Shown here: in pieces, positions 40,101-52,100 of the stretch
Layout: each line of letters opens with the position of its first letter
Position numbering within the stretch: position 1 is the stretch's first letter
Assembly (NCBI GenBank): GCA_902728285.1
Contig: CACVBU010000520.1
Span: forward strand, 10,261-74,260
From: Clytia hemisphaerica
Lineage: Eukaryota > Cnidaria > Hydrozoa > Leptothecata > Clytiidae
Length of the DNA: 64,000 nt
Reading direction: 5' to 3'
Program-made: the position numbers and the translations under genes
Notes under the pieces: model-generated
Told to the model about the DNA's origin: nothing
The model's input: the letters and a program-made list of their open reading frames with translations, nothing else
Database searches by the model: none

Positions 40101-43100
40101 CAACTAGTGGATCCCTCGAATTATTTGTATCTGCGCCCTTTCTTTAGCTGTAGAGCTTAAGGACTTGATAGATTACAGTTTCTGAGAGACTTGATTTAAA
40201 AAAAAATGTTGTTGTATGATTTTTCTTGATTCGGGGACAATTTCAACTGACAAAAACTGTTGAAAGTTTTATTTTACAATCTTCAAACATTCAAAATCTC
40301 CGCCTTTTGGTAAATTATCACAGCCATAAAAAGCATTACGATCCAACCTTCCCCATAAATCATTTACGTTAACATTTCAGGTGCGTGCGGCAGCCAGTCT
40401 CCACTTTAGCGTCCTCTCGATGACACTGAACAATACCATGGACACACATCCTAAAGCATTTCTCATCAAAACACTACTAAAAGCACATCTCCCAGTGTGG
40501 AACATCTCAGGAACGATCCGTGGCCACGCGTACAAAATCCTCACACAATGTGAGCAATATTTCGAACTCCTCAGTAATCTTCTTTGTCAACTTTCACTGT
40601 CCGCTCAAACCGAATACAACATCAACCCTTCACAACTGCTTGAAGGCGAATTAAACTTTCTTCAGAATTCGGACAACCTGAATGTTGAGATGTTAACCGG
40701 ACACTTATCTTTCTCAAGCGCTTTATTCACGTGTGAGGGTATCGACAAAACGACGCAAGGGTGTCGTTTCTTGACCTACCTTTTGAACGAGTTTCTCTTC
40801 TCCGCTTCCAAACTGGAGCATGCGAACACGTCGCTATCTACGTTCAGCGTGTTGGATATCAACATTCACTCATTCAACAGGTAAAGAAATCTGTTTGTAC
40901 AGTAGTAGTGATTTCATAACAGATCATTCATTCTGTTCACACCACGCTCTGCTCTAAAGAGATGCGAAAAATTTGACGTCCTAGCCTGGTTGTTCAGCCA
41001 AATACCGCGCTGCCTTTTACCTGAAAACGAAAGCATCCAATTGTCTAATTATTATTGTTGACGTTTGATTATGATGCGATTGTTTTGCTTTAGCCAATCA
41101 CCGCGTTCAAAAGCTTACCTTATTGGAACTAATTTTCGCGGGAACTAATTTTCGCGGTTTTTTCCATTCTGGAATTTTCGCGGTTTTGCCTTTTTTTGGA
41201 AAAATTTCTTTTATTTTCTTAGGGATTTTTCAAATTTTTCGATAAAATTGGAAAAAAATTGTATTTCGCGGCAATTAATTTTCGCGATTTTGACGAAAAA
41301 CCGCGAAAAAAGCTAAAATTAAAACCCGCGAAAATTAGTTCCAATAAGGTATTTAAGATTCATCCAAAATCTGGATGAAAATCGTCAAAGAGAAGTAATT
41401 CCTTTTGCCAAGCCGCGGTTTTAAAGCGAACGCGTGTCGAATCTGGTCGGATATATAATAGGTCGACAGGTAGATATTTTTCAGCGTTCATGACCTTCAA
41501 GCTTGTTTTTGAAGGTTTTTTAACACCCATATCAATGTATTGCACGGATTATGAACGACTCCAGTCCACTGCACAAAAAGTGGGGGGGGTGCTCATTCAT
41601 TGTTATAAAATGTTTTCTTTCAAAAAAAAAATCTAAACTTACAGCATATACAAACTGTTTGATTTTACTTTTTTTTAGTCAGTGTCGTCAGCAAGCCTTC
41701 AATCTGCTGTTAACAACAGCTGATCGTTGTCCTGGCAACATCGCCTCCATCGCTGACGAGCTCACCAGGCGGCATCACAACCAAGTCATCTCTAAAGAAT
41801 GGGCAGTAAGTTGATTGTTCTCCTAGGGAGCAAGTCTTATTCAAGGTAAAAATATCTTTACAACTGTGGTTAAAAACAACCTCCATTATGAAAAAAAAAA
41901 GCAGCAAAAGTGTCACTTTGGTCTCTATCGGACGCTGCCTTTCTAGAATTTGCTCATAGAAAAGAACATATACCATGAATAGAAGCTTAAAAATTTCAAC
42001 AAATGAAATAGTCCCGCTGCTGAGATCGAAAAAAGTGGCTAGAAAACAATTTTCGTGACACACATCTTAGAACTAACTTTTTTTGGTGGAAACTCACGAA
42101 TTAGTATATGTAGATTCCGAAATCAAAAAGTTTCCACGATATTATCGTGCAAGTAACGAGTAATTGGCGATTTTTTGCGCTTCCAGGCAAAATTGCAAGG
42201 CCTGGAAATTCATGATTTTTGAAGGGTCTTCAAATTAAAACAAGTGATACTTTTATGGACCTACCTGGTTATACATTTAACACATATATATTTGATATCT
42301 ACGTGAGCGTGACAATTAAACAATCATTCAAAACACAAATAGTGACGATCTATTAAATTAGTCGTTTGTTTCTTATAAAAAAACGTTTAGAAACCAAAAT
42401 TTCATGCTCTTGAAATATTCTTTCATATTCAAGACTTCGTGAGCAAAAAAAACATATATCTCATCAAAAAATTCAGTAATTTGGCTAAGAACATTGATAT
42501 ATGCTTATTAATAGTGGATGCGTTTTTTGAGCCGAAAAATTCTTTTTTTACAAAAATCTGCTTGAGCCATCTTTTACCTACTTTCATGCAAAAAATCAGA
42601 AAAAAACAATAATCCAATGATTTCACGAAGTCCAAAAACCCGTTTTTTAGCCGTTTTTTTGGCCCAAATTTGCCCAATAACATTTTGATTTGAAAATCGG
42701 ACTCCATCACATTCGAAGGTTTATAGTTATGCATCTTTGTGCAAAATATCATAAAGAATGAAAAATCCAATCTCGAGAGGAGCTAATACATAAGTAATTG
42801 ATAATGTGCTTATAAAAAATATCGAATTTGGCCAGTTTTTCTATAGGAACACGCCAAGCAACTAAAATTTCCTGTCTTAAACACACATATTCTTCAAAAG
42901 TAAGGCTTCATGAGCAAAAAAAACATCTATCTCATGAAAAAATTGAGTAATTTGACTAAGAACATTGATGTATGCTTATTAATAGTAATTCTTATAGATA
43001 AACATGCGTTTTTTGAGCCAACAAATTTTTTTTGCAAAATTCTGTTTGAGCCATCTTTTACCTATGATGGTACCCTACTTTCATGCAAAAAATCAAAAAA

Positions 43101-46100
43101 AAATTAATGATCCAATTTTTCACAAAGTCCAAAAAAACCGTTTTTAGCCGTTTTTTGGCCCAAATTTGCCCAAAAATTTTTTTTTTCGAAAATCGGGCTC
43201 CGTCACATTTTGGCCACCACCATTTTGCACCTTTGTAGCAAAAATCAAACGATTCCTATGATTCAATCCTGAGAAAAGTTGGTAACGGACGGACGAACAG
43301 ACGAACGGACGAACGGACGAACAAACACAGGTTAATTTATAGGACCTCCACCGGGGTAGGTCCAAAAATACCTATATCACATGATAGAGCTCTTCAAACT
43401 GAGCAAAAAAGTGTATTACACCAAAGTCCCAACTTCTCGAGATCAAAAGTTATGGGCCTATTTGTGGTCAAAAAGGTGTTTAATTTTGCATAAATTAATG
43501 CAGATTGTGGGGAAATTCCCTGTTTTCCAGCAGTTTTTACCACAAATAGGCCAATAAATTTTGATCTAGAGAAGTTGGGACTTTAGTGTAATACACTTTT
43601 TTGCTCAGTTTGAAGAGCTCTATCATGTGATATAGGTATTTTTTTAATTTGTAGACCCACCAAAAATCATGAATTTCCAGCCCTTGCAATTTTGCCTGGA
43701 AACGCAAAAAATCGCCAATTACTCGTTACTTGCACGATAATATCGTGGAAACTTTTTGATTTCGGAATCTACATATACTAATTCGTGAGTTTCCACCAAA
43801 AAAAGTTAGTTCTAAGATGTGTGTCACGAAATGAAACATTTATCGACCTCAGCAGCGGGACTAAAAGTGTCCGTGTACTTTTGAGACAGATTGGTACACA
43901 GTTTCCAAGGCCCCTAAATGTTCATTTTCTACCTGATTCTGTTGAATAAACAGAACAGGTTTACTATCAAGGGGCCTAACAGGCAAGATTACAAATGATC
44001 AAGGGATGAAAATAGGAAAATTTATGTTAAAGTAAATGTACGCTGTAGATTATAGCTATGAAATACAGTGAAGTAAATAAGAATCACAAAGTGCTCAAGA
44101 AAATTCGAAAGAATTCGAGCGTGTATCAAAAAATAAAGAACTAACCTACAATTGTTACACGGTGTTTAATGCTGGTGCAATCTTAAAGTTGTAGATTTTA
44201 TTTCAATCTGTTTTAATAGCTGTAAAATAGAAATTGATAGCGTCGATGACACCGTATTGTAATCATATAAGCATTCTCTGCGATCATGATGTCATCTCTT
44301 TAATGACTTTCTATTTATCTCCCTTAGTTCCAGCCAGCCATTTCGGCACGTCCAGCCAATGGGTTCGTCGGGTTGAGTAACGCCGGTGCGACCTGTTACA
44401 TGAACAGTATTCTGCAACAGTTATACATGCAGCCTGGTATTAGAGAGGTAAAGCATTTTTATCTCCGCAACATTCTTTGACTGTTTTCTGCAGCAATTAC
44501 ACATGTAGCCTGATATTAGAGAGGTTAAGCATTTTTATCTCCGTAATATGCTTCGACTGTTTTCTGCAATAGTTATACATGCAGCCTGGTATTAGAGAGG
44601 TAAAGCATTTTTATCTCCGCAAAATTCTTTGACTGTATTCTGCAGCAATTAAACATGCAACTTAAGATTAGAGAGGTAAAGCATTTTTATCTCCGTAATA
44701 TTCTTCGACTGTATTCTGCAAAAGTTATACATGCCTTCTGATATAAGGGAGGTAAAAAAAATGTTGTCAAAAATTTAAAACTAAACAAAAATCAAACGTT
44801 TCTGTACGCCTAGGCTCCTTTGTATCGTCTTTTTGACCGAAGGCCTCGCCTCGTGGACACTTTTACTAAACGATTGTTATTTTAATAAATGTTAATTTTC
44901 GTCCTTGCTTACGGTCAAATACTATGCCTGTTTTCTCCATAAAGAATATTTGAGCAATCTTGTTTTCTCGTTCGCTAATTAACTTTTAATTAGTAGTCAG
45001 ATGTTGTGTCGGGTACATTTTGATTTTTCTTTTAAATGCTCATAGTAGATTTATTATTGTAAATTGTATCTTTGCAGGCTCTGTTGAAAGTAGAAGACCA
45101 ACAATCGACCACCAAAGACACCATCCTTTCGCAAGTTCAAAATATCTTCGGCCATCTCCTTGAAAGTCAAACACAATTCTTTAAACCTGAAGGTTTTTGG
45201 AAAACATTCAAACTATGGGGTGAACCGGTTAGTGATAAAGTGGCCTCTTCAACGTTGAACAATTTACCGGACCCTCTCTAAAGTCTGTTCCAAAAAATCG
45301 GCTGTTGGTACATATTCATACATTGCTCTTGAAGGAGAAAAGATATAATTCAAAGTGATACCTACAAGTTGAAAAAATGATCTTAAGCGGATGATTTTAA
45401 AAACTTCAAGATCTTTTAAGAAATATCGAAAATGAAGATGAAAAATGAAGATGAAGAAAAAAAATTGAATTTATACTTTTCAGAATCTTGAACTTCGCCG
45501 ATTTCAAATATATTTTAAGTTATTAATTTCTTCCAAATTCAAATGCTTCACATGTTTCCTCTTTCTCTCTCGTCACAGGTGAACCTTCGCGAACAACAAG
45601 ACGCGTTGGAATTCTACACCAATATCACCGACCAACTTGACGAACACCTCAAAACTCTCAAGAAAGAAGAAATCTTTAAGAAAGCCTTCTCCGGAACGTT
45701 CGTCGATCAAAAGACGTGCTCCGACTGTTCACACTGTTTTGAACGCGACGAGCCGTTCTCTTCACTACCCGTCACCGTGAAATCAGGAAATTTAGAAGCC
45801 TCCTTGGAACAGTTTGTCCACACGGAGGTCATGGAGGGCGAGAATGCGTATTATTGTGAAAAATGCCGTGACCGAAGAACCACGGTCAAACGGACTTGCA
45901 TAAAAAAGTTGCCGGGCATTTTGGTGATCCAACTCAAAAGGTTTTGGTATGACTGGGAACGGAATCGTGCTATCAAGTTTGATGATTTCTTTAAGGTTAG
46001 ACTATTACACTTAGCTTTGTTGGAAACTGTTTTTCCAACTCTCATAAAGCGTTTTCTATGTCTATATCAGCAATTTTGAGTGAAATTTCTTATAGCAAAA

Positions 46101-49100
46101 CATATGCAGTTAATCATGTTTTAGCAAGACAATATTTTCTATCCAGCACTCCTTACTCACTTTCCTCCCTCTCCTTCCTTTCAGTTTCCAACCATTCTAG
46201 ACATGGAACCGTACACGAAAGAGGGTATCAAGAAACAAGAGCTGGACCAACAGAAACATGGTAGCAACACATCGCACAGCGAACCGATGAGAGTGGTTAC
46301 TGACAACCAACGTTATTATGAGCTTGTGGGCGTGGTGGTGCACAGCGGACAGGCTAGTGCTGGCCATTACTATTCCTACATCAAAAATCGACAGTAAGTC
46401 TACATAATTTTAAACTCGACAGGCTGGGCCTTTTGACCAAGACTTGTTTTTTGAATTTTTGCCGGTTAATTACATCTTAAAAACTTGTATTTGCCAGAAA
46501 AGCCTATTTTCTAATAGTCCGGGGGCTGGGGTAGGTCAACTATGACAGTCGGAGAGGAATGTCTAACTATATATTATTGTGTAGCATAGACTAGTAAACT
46601 AGTTGTTGAAAACAGACCCATATACAAAAAGTTCAAGCTCCAAATAAAAAAAATCGAAGAGGTGAGGTTGCGTGTCTTTTCTGAATTTCAACGACTAGAA
46701 GCTTCTTCCCTTTAAAAACGTTGTTTAATTTTACAACTTTTTTTAGGTTTTTGAGAATCCATCCAACTTTTTTGACTAAATGATATTTCATAGTAACATT
46801 AAACATGGGAACATATAAATAAATGAGCATTTCCAAAAATACAATAAACAGAAAGAAAAATAAATGCAATCCCGCACGGGTTAGACATACAGAAATCTGT
46901 ATGTCTCTCCTTACGAATTTAGGTGAAGAAAAAAAGGCGTTGGAAGAAGCTTCTAGTCGGTTATTTTCCTTTTCTCGCACGCGCGCTGAATATTTAATTA
47001 GTGTTTACATTATTTGATTGACAGTTTTATTATAAGTAATAACCGACTAGTTTACTAGTCTATGTGTAGCACTGTAGAGATGGATATTTTCTTTGAATCG
47101 AGAAACTCTATACTACTTCATACATTTGTGAACCACGCAATACTTTGAACCACATTGAACTTCTTAACGCGTTTTCTTTATAGAAGCACGGTTGGCGATT
47201 ACAACAAATGGTACAAGTTCAACGACACGCACGTCGAAAAGTTTGACATGACGGATGAAGCTCTCCATCAGGAGTTATTCGGTGGGGAATACAAAGTGCC
47301 ACAAACTGAAGGAAGTACGTCTTGTTTGTGTTTTTATTTTATTTTGAGAAATCGACGATTCCCGATAAAACACGTAACATGGAGAAAAAGATCTAATCGG
47401 AGTTTTTGATTTTTTTTTTTAAAGCGATGCATTGTGGGATTGTTTCGAGTGTATTACAATAGAAATCTCTTAGGAATTCCTCGAGGGAATTTTATTGTGA
47501 TACTCCCGAAACAATCCCACAATGCATCGCTGTTTTAGAAAAATCAAAAACTCCGATAAGGTCTATTGTAATTTGTCCGAGTCCGTAGGACTCCACAAAC
47601 TTTGATTTTTTCCCTTTTTCTTTGTTCAATGGTTATTCTATTGTACATTTATTCTTCCTCCTTTATTCTCCCAGACAACCAATATCCGGAAAACCGAGTA
47701 CGCAATTGGAACGCTTATATGTTGTTCTATGAGAGTATGGATAAAAATCGATTACCTAACACTCACTTCTCTACGCATGATGCGCGTGGACAGATGTTCG
47801 GTGATATTTTCAGGTAAGTTGACATTTTTCAAGGGAAACGAGTCAATATGTTTTAAAATCTCCTTCCCCTTAAAGATTCGACCCTTAAATTTTTCTGTAG
47901 AGGTTTGATGTACTATTGCTCAAAATTCTTTAAATTTTGCTTGGATTTAAACCTATTCAATTTCCTATTTCGACCACCCAGATATTTTCTTGGCATATAA
48001 AGAAGATGATTAACGTCTTCCTACTATATGTTACTTACAAAGCAGAAAAAACGAAAGAAAGAACAACTTTCTCCCCTTTCGGTGACACAGGAGCAGGAAT
48101 TTTGAGAAATATTTTTATTTGTTAACTTTGCTTTGTCAGTTTAAAGACGCGCCCTTCTTTCTATACCAGATAAGATATTTTAAAAATATTTTCAGAATAC
48201 TTTCTAGTAGCTCCCAAATCTCATTCATTCCACAGCTTGCGATCAGCCATTGCAGTTCCGAGTTCTTCGATTTCTTCGATTTCTTGTAACCTGTTTCAGA
48301 ATGTCAAGGAATGTGCACTTTCTCGAGCGCTTAGGACCGGCAGGACAACAAAATTTCTCTTGTTCTTTTTTCGTCATCAAGGTCGTACCCGGCTTCTCCC
48401 GCGTCATCAACAGCTAGTTCCAACCCTCCTTCACCTGGTTCAAAAGACAGTCTTTCACAACTCTCCGCCCTCATACGGAAAGGTGAAAAGAAGGGACTCT
48501 TCACTGAAAACATGCCAACATATATCAAACGGAACGTAAGTGCAGTTTCTCTTTTTGGTGGGTTTTTCATTTTTTCATCAGGTCAGCTTTCAAGATTAAC
48601 TATATTAATTATAATAATTATTTGTAAGTCGTTGATTCACCGAAGTGAAAATATGCCTATGTAGATAAAAAACATATCAAACGAAACGTTTCCTCACTGC
48701 AGTTTCCAAGATTTACCAACTGACGGTATATGAGGCGAAAAAATTGGCTTTTAGAATCGCACCCTTACAGTGCAGAAAAAAATCGGTGAAATTCATACCC
48801 TTACAGTGCATTTTTTCAAAATTTACACTCTTTTAGATTTGCTGAAATTTCCACCCATACAGTGCAGTTATCAAAAGTCCACCCTTACAGTGCATTTCTG
48901 CTATTTTGAAAAGCATACCTTTGACCGCCGCACATGCCCGTCGGTCAATCTGCCTGACTGCCCCCTCCCCTCCCTCCTGGGTACAGTATATAATAAAGAG
49001 GCTTTTACGTCTTAAAATTCTACATTCTGCAGCCTCCAAGATTAACCATAGTTTGGGTTAACCCATTCCTACTACTTCGATAAAACTTCACTGTTAAAAG

Positions 49101-52100
49101 TTCTTTTGTCTTCGATGGGTTTCCGCCTCAGTGAAGTATATGAAGAGGCTTTTCCTTCTTAAAATTCTGCATAATTCACCAAAGTGGGAACATGCCTACG
49201 TATGTCAAACGACGTGTAATTACAGTTTATAACTGGAACAACGTTTATCAGTGCCGTAGCAACTGGTGGGTAAAGTGGGGCTATGCCCCCCCCCCCAATA
49301 ATTTTTTCAAAAATGCTAAGTTTTTTTTTTTAATTTGTCATAATTATCTTTTATGTGTATGTTTTGAGTGTGTTTTTAAGCAATCTCGAGCTCAAATGTT
49401 CAAAATCCCCCCCCCCCCGGGCCAAACCATGGTTGGCCCTCGCGGTGTCACTAAACTTCAGCCCCCCCCCCCCCAATATGAGGGACCTTAAGCATCTAGA
49501 ACGGCAACTTTGAAAGAGTACGGCAGGATTGAACAATAAGAAAATCCTTTTAGATTGATATCTGGATCGCACCTAGATTCTTTTCTTTTCATATCAATTT
49601 TCTCATGAGAAAAGTTAATTTTAATAGGATAATTAATGGACGTTTTCAAATCTCAAGACAACTTGAAATTTCTGTTTTGACGTCGTCTTCGGGATCGGAA
49701 GAGTAAAGTAGTTTTAAATGATATGAATCCCTCGAGAATTATAACGTTATATTTTACAAAGACTTTCCTGCATTTGAAATTTTTCCATGTGTATTAAATC
49801 TAGATAAAATCGCATAAAAATTGCCATTTGCTTTTAAGATTTACTTCACGTCCTCATTCAAGTCGCCGTCCTAGATGCTTAAGGTCGCTATGAAAATGCT
49901 TCCTACGGCACTGGTTTATAAATAGACGTTTCCGAAACTTGAAAAGTTTCTACAGCACAAACGGTTATTGTTCCCCTCTTTGGTCTAGTTATAGAGACCT
50001 GACTACCATAACATCAAAACAGTGTTAGCCGGGATAAGCTCTAAGAATTGCCAGATCTAGATGAAGTTTTACGCATATTTCCACGTGTATTTCTCTGTTT
50101 TTTTATATTGTGTATGTTTTTTCGTCAGAGTATTAGCTCTCATAATTAACCACAGTTTAGGTTCATTTAAGGGTCACATACTTGTTTATTAAATAATTTC
50201 CTTTCTTTTAAGTTTTGTACAGGTCGAAAAGATTAACCAGTTTAGGCTCATTCTTAAGGGTCCAAAACTAAGAATAGAAGAATGAAATAATTTCCCTTCT
50301 TTCATATTTTGTACAGGTCGAAAAGATTAACCAGTTTAGGCTCATTCTTAAGGGTCCAAAACTAAGAATAGAAGAATGAAATAATTTCCTTTCTTTTAAG
50401 TTTTGTACAGGTCGAAAAGATTAACCAGTTTAGGCTCATTCTTAAGGGTCCAAAACTAAGAATAGAAAAATGAAATAATTTCCCTTCTTTCATATTTTGT
50501 ACAGGTCGAAAATATTAACCATAATACAACAATAGCGTTCAGTTTGAGGTCGTTGTTGTTATTTTCTGCCCGCGTAGTTTGATTATTCGCCCGATGGTGT
50601 CATTTGGGCCCAACGCGAAGCGGAGGGCGCAAATGACACTAGAGGGCTAATATTCAAACTGCAAGGGCAGAATTAATGACAACAACGAACGAAAACTTAA
50701 CGCTATTACTATTATTATTCATATCGGACATTCAAACAACATTTTTTTCTAGCGTCAACCAAGTCTTTTCGCTTCAATGCAATCTCTTCAACAAATTTTT
50801 AGCACCTTGCGAGCGGGCCGCAAATGACCAAAAAGTGTTTTTTTCTGACGTTATTTTAGTCACTTCGCTTCAATGCAACGACTTCAATCCAATTCCAAGC
50901 GGGCCGCAAATGACGTTATTGCCCTATACCCGGGCGGTAAATGATATTTCAGCCCTCTGAAGCCTGGCGCTTTAGTTTCCTCAGCGCGGGTATGACAATT
51001 TGAGTCACAAAACCTTTCAATACCGCCCGCAGATCGAACCTTTAATAGCTTACTTAATGACCGCTATATGGATAATAATTTAGCTCTAAAACTTAAAAAT
51101 AATTTCCTTGCTTACATGTTGTGTATTGGTTGAAACAGTCACAATTTAGCTCCATACTTATAATGAACTAATTTCCTTTCTTTCATGTTATGTGCAGGTG
51201 AACGAAGCGAACAAAGAGTTCATGTGTAATTGTGATATTTACAATAAGGAATATTTCCTCTTCATCAGAGAACTGTGCAACGTCAACACCGTATGTAGAA
51301 ATAATCTTTAAATAGTGTCGATTTTTATATAGATAGCCCAGTGGTCTAGCCTAGGACTTTTGGGCAGTCTTTCGTGTTTTCGCGGGGTCCACAACCAGCT
51401 GGCTCGGCTATCTATGAACAGAACAGAACATTGGAAGGAGTAAGGATTCGAACTGGGAACCCCTGGTTTTTCCTTTCTAAGAAAGGACAGGAAAGGAACC
51501 AAAAAAGTCGTTTTGTGACGAATGAATATTTTTTAACGATAATTTTTTCCACTGACAAACTACTTCTACCGATGGAGTATGGAGCTCTTTTTTTGTTGCA
51601 TTTACTCACAAGTTCCTTTGCACGCGTAGCCTTTAAAAAAAATATTCTTGGCTTAGCGAGAATTATATCGACCTTCTCTTTTTAAATAGAAACCAAGCAT
51701 TGTCCGAAAGATTCTCAGCGAAGAAAATTCGGACGAAATTAACGAAGACAAGGCCATTATCTCCTTAATACAATTATCTACACAGTATCTGATCAACACT
51801 TACTTCAAGACTGCGAAATCCTTTAGGTATGCAGTTTTGATATTATTGTACAGGAGGTCGGGGTTATAATGACCTTCGTTCAACCGAATCCACCTTGCCA
51901 TTGTGATGGGAAAAGGGTAAACGAAATCTTTTGCTTTAACTGCTTTAACTGTCAGCAACCGACTCCACAATACGAATCTACCTATGGGGAAATTATTCTT
52001 GTTTTCAAGTAGTTCACGATGTATTGAGTCACTCGAGCAAAAGACTGTCTCGAAATGTGGTTGGCATGTAAAATTTAAGTTTAGTCTCTATAACTTGAAC

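Noticed and set aside
42429-43365. Two minus-strand frames with similar LGKFGPK peptides
   Set aside because: The similarity comes from the internal direct duplication of the foldback element, not from a coding repeat. Other frames are interrupted equally.
48236-48285. Extra USP24 exon between exons 32 and 33
   Set aside because: Its acceptor and donor look good, but joining it breaks the frame into the conserved KGEKKGLF block unless a second unsupported junction is added.
51333-51457. tRNA-like segment TAGCCCAGTGG with GATTCGAACTGGG
   Set aside because: The A-box-like part is on the plus strand but the B-box-like part reads on the minus strand, and flanking AGATAGCC/GGCTATCT are inverted. 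It fits a small palindrome better than a tRNA.
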